A DNA stretch of 64,000 nt from Halobellus inordinatus (GCF_024464655.1 NZ_JANHAV010000002.1:124001-188000), one strand, 5' to 3'; shown: positions 19,570 through 28,815, numbered from the stretch's first letter. The notes: a model not told the origin generated them from the sequence alone. Program-made: numbers and translations.

Positions 19570-20559
19570 GTGTACTGTCTGGAACTCGCGGGCGAGGCGG
19601 ACGACGAGGCGTTCGCCGCCCTGGAGGCCGACCGCGCCGCTGCGTCGGCCGTCACGCGCGTCGCCCCGGGACTCGCCACCGCCCGCGGCGTCCGTCTCGA
19701 CCGCGTGCCGACGCTCGCGTACACGCGCCGCGTCTCCGAACTCCTCGGCCGGACCGACGCGTCGGTGTCGAGTGCGGTCGCGCTCCTCGAAGCGGCCTCG
19801 ATCGAGCGGCGCGGCAGCGTCGCCGTGCGGGCGCGGAACGTCCGCGCGACGGCCGAGGTGAGCACCGCGACGGCCGAGCGCGAACTCGGTGGGGTGCTCG
19901 TCGACCGCGGCTTCTCGGTCGACCTCGACGACCCCGATCACGAGCTCCGCGTCTGTTTCGCCGACGACGTCTGTCTCGTCGGCTGGATCGCCGCCGAGCG
20001 CGACGCGGCCTTCGGTTCGCGCGCGCCGACGGATCGGCCGTTCTTCCAGCCCGGGAGTATGGCCCCGATGGACGCCCGCGCGTACGTCAACCTCGCGGCC
20101 GGCCCGGCGCTCCCGGATGCGACGGTGCTCGATCCGATGTGTGGCACTGGCGGCCTGCTCATCGAAGCGGGGCTCGTCGGCGCGCGCGCCGTCGGCTCGG
20201 ACGCCCAGCCAAAGATGGCACACGGCGCGGCCGAGAACCTCGACTACTACCTCTCTGAGACCGACTGGGGCGTCGTCCGCGGCGACGCCACTGCACTCCC
20301 GTTCGCCGACGACGCGGTCGACGCCGTCGTCTTCGACGCGCCCTACGGTCGCCAGTCGAAGATCGCCGGGCACGAACTCGCGGACCTCGTCGGCGGCGCG
20401 CTCGCTGAAGCGGCTCGCGTGGCCCCCGCGTGCGTCCTCGTCGCCGACCGCTCCTGGGACGACGAGGCGCGCGAGGCTGGTTGGACCGTCGATGCGCACT
20501 TCGAGCGCCGCGTCCACCGGTCGCTGGTCCGACACGTCCACGTGTTACAGCGTGTGTGA
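19570..20559 (+). CDS. trmG10: tRNA (guanine-10-N2)-dimethyltransferase
   Basis: Methylates G10 of tRNA using S-adenosylmethionine. The N-terminal part is a THUMP/ferredoxin-like RNA-binding region; the C-terminal part is a Rossmann methyltransferase. SAM motif I is DPMCGTGGLLIEAG. The catalytic NPPY/DPPY-type motif reads DAPYGRQS, where the family usually has DPPYG. FFQPGSMAPMDARAYVNLA precedes the domain as in other Trm-G10 proteins. Start chosen at the GTG at 19570 (VYCLELAG), since archaeal orthologues begin close to YLLELAG; an ATG at 19507 would add 21 residues of doubtful sequence. Confidence 0.9.
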   Translation: MYCLELAGEADDEAFAALEADRAAASAVTRVAPGLATARGVRLDRVPTLAYTRRVSELLGRTDASVSSAVALLEAASIERRGSVAVRARNVRATAEVSTATAERELGGVLVDRGFSVDLDDPDHELRVCFADDVCLVGWIAAERDAAFGSRAPTDRPFFQPGSMAPMDARAYVNLAAGPALPDATVLDPMCGTGGLLIEAGLVGARAVGSDAQPKMAHGAAENLDYYLSETDWGVVRGDATALPFADDAVDAVVFDAPYGRQSKIAGHELADLVGGALAEAARVAPACVLVADRSWDDEAREAGWTVDAHFERRVHRSLVRHVHVLQRV

Positions 20560-20585
20560 TCCGCCGCCGTCGGAGTCCGACCCGT

Positions 20586-21191
20586 CTACCGTTCTCGTGC
20601 TGCCAGAATAGACTCGCCGGCGCGGACGCTGTCGCCCTCCTCGATAAATAGATCTTCCCGGTCATAGGCGGGCGGGAGGAGAACGTCCGCGCGCGATCCG
20701 AAGTCGATGTGGCCGATCCGCTGTGCGCGCTCGAGGCCGTCGCCGGCGGCGACGTAGGGGTGGATGCGCCGCGCGAACGCACCGGCGATGAGCGAGAGTT
20801 CCGCAGGCCCCTCGTCGGTCGCGACGTCGACGTCGACGCGCTCGTTGCGCTCTGACTCCTTCGAGAACGCCGGTCGGTGTGCGCCCGGACGGTGGATGAC
20901 GCGCTCGACGTGCCCGTCGAACGGCGCGCGGTTCACGTGCACGTCGGTGACGTTCATAAACACGCCCACGCGGAGCTGATCGCCCTCCTCGCGCACGACC
21001 GAGATGTAGCCATCGGCGGGCGAGACAACGCCCGGGCCCGTGGGCTGGCGATCGGGATCACGGAAGAACCACGCGACGAAGCCGCCGGCGGCGAGCGCGA
21101 CGACGGCCAGCGGGAACGCGAACGGCGCGAGTACTGCGGCTGCGGCGAACGCGGGAACTGCAAATCGACGAGCGCCCGGAGCGAAGCGCAT
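20586..21191 (-). CDS. asd: Archaetidylserine decarboxylase (PSD family)
   Basis: Converts archaetidylserine to archaetidylethanolamine in membrane lipid synthesis. 201 residues. It has two N-terminal hydrophobic stretches (about 10-42), then FFRDPDRQPTGPGVVSPADG, which matches the PSD core, and HVNRAPFDG. The self-cleavage site is the Gly-Ser pair in HIDFGSRADVLLPP near the C-terminus, producing the pyruvoyl group. The size fits the short archaeal/bacterial type. The stop is 3 bp before the rfcC gene's stop side region (rfcC ends at 21195), so both are in one transcription unit. Confidence 0.93.
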   Translation of the reverse strand: MRFAPGARRFAVPAFAAAAVLAPFAFPLAVVALAAGGFVAWFFRDPDRQPTGPGVVSPADGYISVVREEGDQLRVGVFMNVTDVHVNRAPFDGHVERVIHRPGAHRPAFSKESERNERVDVDVATDEGPAELSLIAGAFARRIHPYVAAGDGLERAQRIGHIDFGSRADVLLPPAYDREDLFIEEGDSVRAGESILAARER

Positions 21192-21194
21192 CGC

Positions 21195-22289
21195 TCAGGC
21201 CAGCGCCTCCTCGTCGAGTTCCGACTGGCCGCCGGCCCACGCCGCCAGGAGATGGGTGATGTGGAGGCGGCCGTCGTTGCCCTCTGCGAGGTCGAGGTCG
21301 ACGCGTCCGGCGAGCCGGTGGAGTCGCACGAGGTTCGCCTCGCCGAACTCCTCGGGGTAGGTGTCGGCGACGCGAAGCAGTTCCGAGAGGAGTTCCTGGC
21401 CGCCGAAGCCCTCGTCGTCCAGCAGCGACGTCACTTGCTTGCGAGCGTCGGTGATCTCGCTCGTGGCTGCGGCGTCGAGGACGTCCTTCAGCGCGTCGTC
21501 GTGGCCGGCCTCCGAGAGCGCCGTCTGTGCCGCGTCGACGGTGATCTCGTCGTCGCCCTCGATCGCAGCGTGCTGGGCGGCGAGTACGGCGTAGCGGAGG
21601 TCGCCGTCGGCCTTCGAGGCGATGAGGTTCAGCGCCATCGGCTCGGCGTCGACCTCCTCGACGTCGGCGATATCGACGAGTACGGCTTCGATCTCGTCGG
21701 TGGTCGGCGCGCGTACGGGAACGGGGAAACACCGCGAGCGGATCGGCGGGATGAGCTTCGAGGGCTGCCGCGTCGTGATCACGAACTGGGTGCTCTCGTG
21801 GTACTGCTCCATCACGCGGCGTAAGGCCTGCTGGAAGTCCTCGCGGATGGTCTCGGCGTTGTCGAGGAGCACTGTCTTGTACGTTCCCGAGGCGGGCTTG
21901 TACGACGCGAGCTCCTGCATCACGTGCGAGATCATATCGCGCTTGGACCACTCGCGTTTGTACTTGTTCCCCTTGCCGCCGCGCCGGTACTGTTTCGAGA
22001 ACGCCGTCTGTCCCTGCAGGAAGCGTTCGAAGCGCGGGTCCTCGCGGATCTCCTTTTTGCTTCGGCTGAAGAAGTCCGCGACGTTGATTTCGACGAGGTC
22101 GGCGTCGGGATCCTCGTGCGCCTCGCGGGCGAGCGCGCGGACGGCAGCGGTCTTCCCCACGCCCGGCGGGCCTTGCACGACGAGGTTCATCGGTTCGTCG
22201 ACGGTGCGGGCGAGTCGCTCTCGGACCTCCTGCTGTGGCAGATCCGAGAGCGAGGGCGCGTGCTTCTCCGTCCACAGGGGCGCGTCCAT
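21195..22289 (-). CDS. rfcC: Replication factor C small subunit (clamp-loader ATPase)
   Basis: AAA+ subunit of the complex that loads PCNA onto DNA. 364 residues starting MDAPLWTEKHAPSLSDLPQ, as in haloarchaeal RFC subunits. Walker A is GPPGVGKTAAV. The Walker B position reads VLLDNAETI rather than the usual DEAD box. The SRC motif is RSRCFPVPV (arginine finger), and the C-terminal collar domain follows. The degenerate Walker B suggests a weak or non-hydrolysing subunit among the three haloarchaeal RFC proteins; that is inference. It is upstream of asd in the same direction, 3 bp apart. Confidence 0.93.
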   Translation of the reverse strand: MDAPLWTEKHAPSLSDLPQQEVRERLARTVDEPMNLVVQGPPGVGKTAAVRALAREAHEDPDADLVEINVADFFSRSKKEIREDPRFERFLQGQTAFSKQYRRGGKGNKYKREWSKRDMISHVMQELASYKPASGTYKTVLLDNAETIREDFQQALRRVMEQYHESTQFVITTRQPSKLIPPIRSRCFPVPVRAPTTDEIEAVLVDIADVEEVDAEPMALNLIASKADGDLRYAVLAAQHAAIEGDDEITVDAAQTALSEAGHDDALKDVLDAAATSEITDARKQVTSLLDDEGFGGQELLSELLRVADTYPEEFGEANLVRLHRLAGRVDLDLAEGNDGRLHITHLLAAWAGGQSELDEEALA

Positions 22290-22356
22290 CGACGGCGAGT
22301 AGTCGGCGGGGGGCTAAGAAACTCTCCCTCCGCGGCCGCGACACGCTCGGTAGCCG

Positions 22357-22902
22357 TTACGGGGCGCGCTCGGTTTCGGGGTCGTTGCGTTCCCGTTCGC
22401 GAGTGTCTCCGCGCTGGCCCTCATCGTACTCCTGTCCCCGCTCTTGCGCTCTCCCCTGCTCGATGCGTTCGCGGGCGTTCTCGGGGGTGTCCGTCTCCAA
22501 GAGGACTTCGAGCTTCCGCTCGAACTGATCCTCGGAGAGGTCACCACGCGCGTAGCGGTCACGAATCCGGTCGAGCGCGGCGTCGACGCCTCCGTCGGCG
22601 CCGTTCCACTGGTCACCACCCACTGTACCGTCTGACCGTTCGACCCGAGGAGTACGCGCCGTCGACGAATCGGTCTCTGCTTCGGCGCGTTGTCTCCTAC
22701 GAGCGAGTGAGACCAGCGGAACGACGACCGCGTAGCCGACGACGAAGACGAGCCAGAAGTCGACCGCGGCGAGCAGCGGGACGCCGAAGAGCGATCCGAG
22801 CCCGGCTCCGAGGACCACGAGCGCGGTGGCGGCGACGACGGGGTCGTCCGAGTCGGCGGGACCGAAGCCCACTCGGTCCAGTCGGTCTCGGCGATCGTCC
22901 AT
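22357..22902 (-). CDS. SHOCT-domain membrane protein
   Basis: 181 residues from the ATG at 22902 (MDDRRDRLDRVG). Two hydrophobic helices occupy about residues 25-65. A charged region follows, then a SHOCT motif (IRDRYARGDLSEDQFERKLEVLLE, residues about 125-148), and a highly charged Arg/Glu/Gln tail. SHOCT segments usually mediate oligomerisation in membrane proteins. The long in-frame extension upstream is unlikely to be translated. No function can be assigned. It is divergent from rnz. Confidence 0.85.
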   Translation of the reverse strand: MDDRRDRLDRVGFGPADSDDPVVAATALVVLGAGLGSLFGVPLLAAVDFWLVFVVGYAVVVPLVSLARRRQRAEAETDSSTARTPRVERSDGTVGGDQWNGADGGVDAALDRIRDRYARGDLSEDQFERKLEVLLETDTPENARERIEQGRAQERGQEYDEGQRGDTRERERNDPETERAP

Positions 22903-22996
22903 ACCCGTCGGTTCGGGAGGACGACCAAAAAGATACGCCGCACCGATATGATCCGACACGGGTTTACCCCGTCGCCTCCCAGAACCGGATATATCG

Positions 22997-23926
22997 ATGC
23001 GCGTGACATTTCTCGGGACGGGTGGGGCCGTACCGACGACCGAGCGGGGGCCGAGTGCGTTCCTCCTCGAACGGGAGGGGGAACGGCTCCTGTTCGACTG
23101 CGGGGAGGGCACCCAGCGGCAGATGATGCGGTTCGGGACCGGATTCTCGGTCTCGCACGTGTTCGTCACGCACCTCCACGGCGATCACGTCCTCGGCATT
23201 CCGGGGCTGATCCAGACGCTCGACTTCAACGACCGCGAGGAGCCGATCGCAATCCACGGTCCACCGGGCTCGAAGGGCCACCTCGAACGCCTCGTCGAAG
23301 CCGGCGGCTATCGACCGAGTTTCCCCGTCACGGTCCACGAATCCCGTCCCGGCGGCGTCGCGCTCGACGCCGAGGACTACGAGGTTCGAACCTTCGCCAC
23401 CGAACACCGGGGCGCGAGTTCGATCGGCTACGCGCTCGTCGAGGACGACCGCCGCGGTCGTTTCGACCGCGAGAAGGCCGAGGAACTGGGCGTTCCCGTC
23501 GGTCCGAAGTTCAGCCAACTCCACGACGGCGACTCCGTCGAACTCGACGACGGGACGGTCATCTCTCCCGAGCAGGTCGTCGGCGACCCCCGTCCTGGAC
23601 GGAGCTTCGTCTACACGGGCGACACTCGCCCGGTCGACGCCACCGTCGAAGTCGTCGACGAGCCCGACCTGCTCGTCCACGACGCCACCTTCGCGACGGA
23701 GTGGGCCGACCGCGCGCGTCAGACGGGCCACTCGACCGCCCGCGAGGCCGCCGAGGTCGCCAACCGCACCGGTGCGAAGCGGCTCGCGCTCACGCACATC
23801 TCCTCGCGGTACGCCGGCGACGCCTCGCCGATCGAACGCGAGGCGAAACAGACGTTCTCCGGCGATCGAGCGTTCGTCCCCGACGACGGACAGAAAGTCG
23901 AGATTCCGTATCCAGACGACGAGTGA
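22997..23926 (+). CDS. rnz: tRNase Z (ribonuclease Z)
   Basis: Removes the 3' trailer from pre-tRNA in the metallo-beta-lactamase fold. 309 residues beginning MRVTFLGTGGAVPTTERGPS, the usual archaeal RNase Z entry. The zinc motif HLHGDHVLGIPG is complete, followed by the downstream histidines in ATEHRGASSIGYAL, HDATFATEW and LALTHISSRY. It matters for tRNA genes in this genome, such as tRNA-Arg at 53521. Expressed divergently from the SHOCT gene, with a short gap. Confidence 0.96.
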   Translation: MRVTFLGTGGAVPTTERGPSAFLLEREGERLLFDCGEGTQRQMMRFGTGFSVSHVFVTHLHGDHVLGIPGLIQTLDFNDREEPIAIHGPPGSKGHLERLVEAGGYRPSFPVTVHESRPGGVALDAEDYEVRTFATEHRGASSIGYALVEDDRRGRFDREKAEELGVPVGPKFSQLHDGDSVELDDGTVISPEQVVGDPRPGRSFVYTGDTRPVDATVEVVDEPDLLVHDATFATEWADRARQTGHSTAREAAEVANRTGAKRLALTHISSRYAGDASPIEREAKQTFSGDRAFVPDDGQKVEIPYPDDE

Positions 23927-24088
23927 GCGACGGCTCGTCGTGATCGGATCTGGTTTGCGAACAGCCGGCCACGAGTGTTCCCGCGCGGGGAGGCCGGACA
24001 ACCGCTGACCGGCGCGGGGTGAGCGTTACGTCACGGCGGCGATGGCCCCGGCCTCCGGTATAAACGCTCGTGATGCACTCCGGCGTGG

Positions 24089-24097
24089 CATATATAT
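24089..24097 (+). promoter_or_regulatory. TATA box of the DUF460 gene
   Basis: CATATATAT at 24089-24097 is the only strong TATA-like box nearby. It is centred about 27 nt before the GTG at 24120, which predicts a leaderless transcript and fixes that GTG as start. Confidence 0.7.
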
Positions 24098-24119
24098 CCG
24101 CAGACGCCCAAACGACGGT

Positions 24120-26099
24120 GTGAACGACCGGACGAGCGCACTCGACACCCTCGTCTTCGGCGTGGACATCCAGAGTGGCGACGTCCGCGGGGACGCGCCC
24201 TCGTACGCCCTCGTCGCCTTCGATGGCGAGAACGTCGACCGCGACGTGGTCTCCCACCGAAAGCTCCGCCGCCTCCTCGACCGCGAGGAACCGGCGATGC
24301 TCGCGACCGACAATATGTACGAGCTGGCGGCCGACAAGGACGAACTCGTCCACTTTCTGCGGGCGCTTCCGGCGGAGACGAAACTCGTGCAGGTGACTGG
24401 CGCAGAGCGGCCGGAACCGCTCTCGCGCGTCGCCTCCAGACACGGCGTTCCCTACGGGAAGAAGCCGATGAAGGAGGCCGAAGCCGCGGCACGGCTCGCG
24501 GCGGCGAACGTCGGATACGAGGTGGCGGCGTTCGGCGACACCACGACGGTCAAGGTGTCTCGCGGGCGCTCGACCGGCAAGGGCGGGTGGAGCCAGGACC
24601 GCTACACGCGGCGGATTCACGGCTCCGTGAAGCGCCGCTCTCGTGAGGTCCAAGAGCGGCTCCGACAGGCCGACCTCGAATTCGAAAAAGAAGTCACAGA
24701 GAAGTACGGCGGCTACGCGAACGCCGTGTTCACGGTCGAAGCGCCGCCGGCCGACATTCCGGTCTCCCGCGGTCGCTCCGGCGACACGCGAATCGAGATC
24801 GAACGTGAGCGCCACGACGGCATCGAGTTCGAGCCGTTAGTCAAGCGGCGCGACCACGTCGTCGTCGGGATCGACCCCGGGACGACGACGGCCGCGGCGG
24901 TCGTCGGCCTCGACGGATCCGTCCTCGACGTCTACTCGACGCGGACCGCCGATACGGCCGACGTGATCGAGTGGCTCATCGAGCGCGGGCGACCGATCGT
25001 CGTCGCGGCCGACGTCACGCCGATGCCCGAGACCGTCGAGAAGTTCCGGCGGAGCTTCGACGCCGCCGCGTGGACGCCGCATTCGGACCTCCCGGTCGAC
25101 GAGAAGCTCCATCGCACGCGCGAGGCCGCCTACGAGAACGACCACCAGCGGGATGCCCTTGCCGCGGCGCTGTTCGCCCTCGACGACCACGAGGACCAGT
25201 TCGAGCGCATCTCACAGAAGGTGCCGCCGGACGTCGAGCGCGGTACGGTAATCTCCCGCGTCGTCGCGGGCGAGGAGTCCGTCGAGGCCGTCCTCCGTGA
25301 CCTCCGGGACGACGAAGACGACGAGGAGTCCGAACCCGAACACGAGGAGCGCGAACTCACCGACGACGAAAAGGAGATTCGGCGGCTTCGCAAGCGCGTC
25401 GAACGCCTCGAATCGCACGTCGACGACCTCAACGAGACGATCGACGAGCGCGAGGCGACGATCGAGGAGTACAAAGAGAAACTCTCGGAGGCAAAGCGCG
25501 AGGAGCGCCGGAAGGCCAGAGAGCGCCGCGAGGTAAAACGTCTCGAACGCGAGAACGACCGGCTCGAACGGCGCGTCGAGACCTTAGAGGAGGAAAACGA
25601 GGAACTCGACGGGAAGTTAGAGCGACTGAAACGTCTCTGGAAGCTCGATCACTCGAACTTCGCCGACGTCGACACCGACGGCGACCTCGTCTCTGTGAAG
25701 GTGATCGAGCAGTTCACGCGGGACGCCATCGAGACGACAGACGAGCAGTACGGCCTCGCGGCGGGCGACGTCGTCTACCTTCGTGACGCCTCCGGGGCCG
25801 GGCGATCGACCGCCGAACGGCTGGCGGACGTCGATCCACTCGTCGTCCTCCGCTCGGGCGGCAACCTCTCGGGGATGGCTGACCAGATTCTCTTCGAGCA
25901 CGACATCCCCGTCGCGCCCGCCGACGACGTCGCGATCCAGGAAGTCGACGAACTCGCGGTCGCCAGCGAGGCCGACGTCGAGGCCGCGATCGACGACTGG
26001 GAGCGTCGCGCGGAGGAACGCCGGAAAGAACGGAAGGCGTCGATGGTCGATCAGATCATCTCCGAGCACCGCGCGGAGACGCGCAGCGAGAGCCGATAA
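24120..26099 (+). CDS. DUF460-family protein, RNase H-like fold with coiled coil
   Basis: 659 residues starting at GTG 24120, fixed by a TATA box about 27 nt upstream. Around residues 255-350 lies a RNase H-fold segment (VVVGIDPGTTTAAAVVGLDG; VVAADVTPMP), the core of the archaeal DUF460/COG2433 family. A Lys-rich region follows, then a long coiled coil (about 410-520, EEELDGKLERLKRLWKLDH) and a C-terminal domain. The family is widespread in archaea but its function is not established; nucleic-acid binding or cleavage is plausible. It stands alone. Confidence 0.9.
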   Translation: MNDRTSALDTLVFGVDIQSGDVRGDAPSYALVAFDGENVDRDVVSHRKLRRLLDREEPAMLATDNMYELAADKDELVHFLRALPAETKLVQVTGAERPEPLSRVASRHGVPYGKKPMKEAEAAARLAAANVGYEVAAFGDTTTVKVSRGRSTGKGGWSQDRYTRRIHGSVKRRSREVQERLRQADLEFEKEVTEKYGGYANAVFTVEAPPADIPVSRGRSGDTRIEIERERHDGIEFEPLVKRRDHVVVGIDPGTTTAAAVVGLDGSVLDVYSTRTADTADVIEWLIERGRPIVVAADVTPMPETVEKFRRSFDAAAWTPHSDLPVDEKLHRTREAAYENDHQRDALAAALFALDDHEDQFERISQKVPPDVERGTVISRVVAGEESVEAVLRDLRDDEDDEESEPEHEERELTDDEKEIRRLRKRVERLESHVDDLNETIDEREATIEEYKEKLSEAKREERRKARERREVKRLERENDRLERRVETLEEENEELDGKLERLKRLWKLDHSNFADVDTDGDLVSVKVIEQFTRDAIETTDEQYGLAAGDVVYLRDASGAGRSTAERLADVDPLVVLRSGGNLSGMADQILFEHDIPVAPADDVAIQEVDELAVASEADVEAAIDDWERRAEERRKERKASMVDQIISEHRAETRSESR

Positions 26100-26113
26100 C
26101 GGATTTTATCCCC

Positions 26114-26431
26114 TCACCGAGCGCGAGCGGTGGCATCGACTTCGTAGGGCGCGTCAGGCTGACCGAGGAAGTAGTACACGACGAAGCCCACGAACGGGAG
26201 GAAAAAGCACAGCGCCGTCCACGCTAGCACGGCATCGCTCCCGCGCCCCGTCGCGTCGAGGTAGACCCACCCCGGCAGCGCGACGTGGGCGACGAGGAAG
26301 TACAGCGCGAAGCCCGCGAAGTACGCGAACGTCCCGACGTCGGTGACGACGATCCACATCACGAGCAGCGGCAGGAACGCCACGGCGACCAACCCCCCGA
26401 GGACGATGAGCGGCGAACGGGTCGTTGCCAT
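26114..26431 (-). CDS. Small membrane protein with PLDc_N-type segment
   Basis: 105 residues, three hydrophobic segments (about 10-30, 34-56, 66-90). The last one, ALCFFLPFVGFVVYYFLGQPDAP, ends in the short pattern found in phospholipase-D-like N-terminal domains, without any catalytic part. Function unknown. It is convergent with the DUF460 gene (tail to tail) and divergent from the aldo/keto reductase. Confidence 0.75.
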   Translation of the reverse strand: MATTRSPLIVLGGLVAVAFLPLLVMWIVVTDVGTFAYFAGFALYFLVAHVALPGWVYLDATGRGSDAVLAWTALCFFLPFVGFVVYYFLGQPDAPYEVDATARAR

Positions 26432-26559
26432 CGCCGATCCGTTGGGACCGCGTGCGTATGACGCTTTCCAGTGGGGTCGGCAGTCGCCCCGGTAGTCTCT
26501 GCACGGACTGCGTCCGACCCACTTCTTTACAACGCCGCGCGAGGTATCTACGGCCGACT

Positions 26560-27393
26560 ATGAGTTCGATGCCGAGCCGGACGCTTCCGAGTGGCGATGA
26601 ACTCCCGATCGTTGGCTACGGGACGTGGGACAGTTCGGGCGAGGACCTCCGCGACGGCCTTCGAACCGCGCTCGATGCGGGCTACACCCACATCGACACC
26701 GCCGAGGGCTACCAGAACGAGGACACGATCGGTGAGGTCATCGCCGAGTACGACCGCGACGACCTCTTTTTGACGTCGAAGGTGCTCCCCTCGAACCTCC
26801 ACTACGAGGACGTCCTGGAGTCGCTGTCGGCATCGCTCGACCGCCTCGGCACCGACTACCTCGACCTGTATCTGATCCACTGGCCGAACCCGACTATTTC
26901 GCTGCGCGAGACGTTCCAGGCGCTCGAACGCGCGTACGACGACGGCCTGATCCGCAACGTCGGCGTGAGCAACTTCACGCCCTATCAGCTCCGGTTCGCC
27001 CAGAAGGTCGCCGACGTACCGATCGCCGCGAACCAGATCGAGTTCCACCCCTGGTACTTCCAGGAGGACCACCTCGAATTCTGTGACGAACACGACATCG
27101 TCGTCGAAGCGTCGGCCCCGCTGGCCCGCGCGGAGTTCCTCGACGACCCGCTCGTGACCGAACCAGCCGACGCCTACGGCGTCTCGCCCGCCCAGATCGT
27201 CCTGAAGTGGGCGGTCGAGAAAGGCGTCGTCGTGCTCCCGAAGTCGTCGGACCCCGACCACATCGAGTCGAACATCGACCTCTTCGACTGGGACCTCGAC
27301 GCGGACACGGTCGCCCGCCTCGACGGCGTCGACCGGATGGAGAACGTCTATATGATCGACCTCGACGACGAGATCTACGGGATTCCGTCGTAA
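26560..27393 (+). CDS. Aldo/keto reductase
   Basis: 277 residues, start chosen at 26560 (MSSMPSRTLPSGDELP). TIM-barrel NADPH-dependent carbonyl reductase. The four-residue active site is visible: Asp in DAGYTHIDTAEGYQNE, Tyr (GYQN), Lys in LTSKVLPSN, His in YLIHWPNP. The family signature VGVSNFTPYQL and the coenzyme-binding end VLPKSSDPDHIESNI are present. Resembles 2,5-diketogluconate reductase-type enzymes, but substrate is unknown. It precedes tyrS by 84 bp. Confidence 0.94.
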   Translation: MSSMPSRTLPSGDELPIVGYGTWDSSGEDLRDGLRTALDAGYTHIDTAEGYQNEDTIGEVIAEYDRDDLFLTSKVLPSNLHYEDVLESLSASLDRLGTDYLDLYLIHWPNPTISLRETFQALERAYDDGLIRNVGVSNFTPYQLRFAQKVADVPIAANQIEFHPWYFQEDHLEFCDEHDIVVEASAPLARAEFLDDPLVTEPADAYGVSPAQIVLKWAVEKGVVVLPKSSDPDHIESNIDLFDWDLDADTVARLDGVDRMENVYMIDLDDEIYGIPS

Positions 27394-27477
27394 CCGCGTC
27401 GCGGTCGGCGGCGTCCCCGATCCTGTCCGCGAGGACATCCCAGAAGTCATATGCCGGAGTCGCGATTCTGCGCACGT

Positions 27478-28473
27478 ATGGACGCCTACGAGCAGATCAC
27501 CCGGAACGTCTCCGAGGTGGTCACAGAGGACGAAGTGCGCGCGCTAGCCGAATCCCCGGACGGAAAGCGGGCGTACGTCGGCTATGAGCCCTCCGGCGTC
27601 CTCCACATCGGTCACATGCTGACCGCGAACAAACTCATCGAACTCCAGGAGGCGGGCTTCGAGATCGTCGTGCTGTTGGCCGACGTCCACGCCTACCTCA
27701 ACGACAAGGGGACGTTCGACGAGATTCGCGAGACGGCGACCCGAATGCAAGAGCAGTTCGTCGCCTACGGCCTCGAGGAGTCCCAGACCGAATTCGTCCT
27801 CGGCTCTGAGTTCCAACTCGACGAGGAGTACGTGCTCGACCTGCACGCGCTCGAACTCGAAACGTCGCTCTCGCGGGCCGAGCGCGCGATGGCGGAGATT
27901 CAGAGCGGCGACACCGCGACCGTCGCACAGGCGGTCTACCCGCTGATGCAGGCGCTCGACATCGTCTATCTCGACGTCGACCTCGCGATCGGCGGGATGG
28001 AACAGCGCAAGGTGCATATGCTCGCCCGCGACACGCTGCCGAGCATCGACGCCGACGCGCCGACGTGTCTTCACACGCCCTTGATCGCGGATCTGACGAC
28101 CGGCATCGGCAAGATGTCGACTTCCTCGGGCGTCTCCATCTCGATGGAAGACTCCGCGTCGGACATCGAAGACAAGGTCAACAAGGCGTACTGCCCGCCG
28201 ACCGCGGATCCAGAGCCGACAGACGAGGGACAAGAGCGGGAGAACCCCGTCCTCCAGATCTTCGAGTACCACATCTTCCCGCGCTTCGGCGAAGTCGTCG
28301 TCGAACGCCCCGAGCAGTACGGCGGCGATCTGACCTACGAGCGTTACCAGGACCTCGAAGACGACCTCGAATCCGGCGAACTCCACCCGGCGGACGCGAA
28401 GGGCGCGCTCACGACGTACCTGAACGACCTCATCGCGCCCGGTCGCGAGAAGATCCGCGAGCAGCGGGACTGA
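27478..28473 (+). CDS. tyrS: Tyrosyl-tRNA synthetase
   Basis: Archaeal-type TyrRS, 331 residues from ATG 27478. The class I HIGH motif (HIGH, residues 43-46) follows YEPSGVL. The KMSKS-type loop reads GKMSTSSGVS. The helix with QAVYPLMQALDIVYLDVDLAIGG recognises tyrosine. It charges tRNA-Tyr. Stop codon TGA at 28471-28473 touches the 82-bp palindromic element at 28473. In-frame ATG 27 bp upstream is a less likely start. Confidence 0.97.
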   Translation: MDAYEQITRNVSEVVTEDEVRALAESPDGKRAYVGYEPSGVLHIGHMLTANKLIELQEAGFEIVVLLADVHAYLNDKGTFDEIRETATRMQEQFVAYGLEESQTEFVLGSEFQLDEEYVLDLHALELETSLSRAERAMAEIQSGDTATVAQAVYPLMQALDIVYLDVDLAIGGMEQRKVHMLARDTLPSIDADAPTCLHTPLIADLTTGIGKMSTSSGVSISMEDSASDIEDKVNKAYCPPTADPEPTDEGQERENPVLQIFEYHIFPRFGEVVVERPEQYGGDLTYERYQDLEDDLESGELHPADAKGALTTYLNDLIAPGREKIREQRD

Positions 28474-28554
28474 TAGTGATTACTCTCACTGTGTACCGCC
28501 GAGCGCCACTCCCGGAGGCGATGGTCGGCGGTAAGAGACGAGAGTAATCATTAT
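28473..28554. repeat. 82-bp palindromic repeat element, copy A
   Basis: Terminal arms ATAGTGATTACTCTC (28473-28487) and GAGAGTAATCATTAT (28540-28554) match with one mismatch. Six bases (ACTGTG / AGAGAC) follow each arm and are identical in copy B (37831-37912). The inner stem TACCGCCGA (28494-28502) / TCGGCGGTA (28525-28533) then encloses a variable centre. The left edge shares the last base of the tyrS stop codon. Lengths, arm positions and stem offset (21 bases from each end) are identical in both copies. MITE-like or REP-like; no gene inside. Confidence 0.85.
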
Positions 28555-28662
28555 GAAGCTCCGCCGTCGGTCTCCCCCACCGACGTCGCCTCCTTGCCAC
28601 TGCGGCCGTCTGACGCCCGTCTTGCTGAGATTGATATTCGCGAGCCGCTAATTTACCCGATT

Positions 28663-28815
28663 ATGGGGATCAAGGGAGTAGTGCTCGGCACGTATGCGCT
28701 CTGTCTCGGGGGACTGCTGTTGTTCTCGGACTCGGGCGTCGCGACCGGGTTGGGGGTAACGCTCGTCGCGCTCACGGGCGTCGCAGTCGTCGCTCAGTAC
28801 GGGACTATACAGTAG
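28663..28815 (+). CDS. 50-residue membrane protein
   Basis: Starts MGIKGVVLGTYALCLGGLL, with two hydrophobic helices (about 5-22 and 27-45), and ends QYGTIQ. An in-frame extension upstream is possible but has no membrane character. AT-rich DNA (CTAATTTACC) precedes the ATG. No family recognised. Its stop codon lies inside the inverted repeat shared with hisA. Confidence 0.6.
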   Translation: MGIKGVVLGTYALCLGGLLLFSDSGVATGLGVTLVALTGVAVVAQYGTIQ

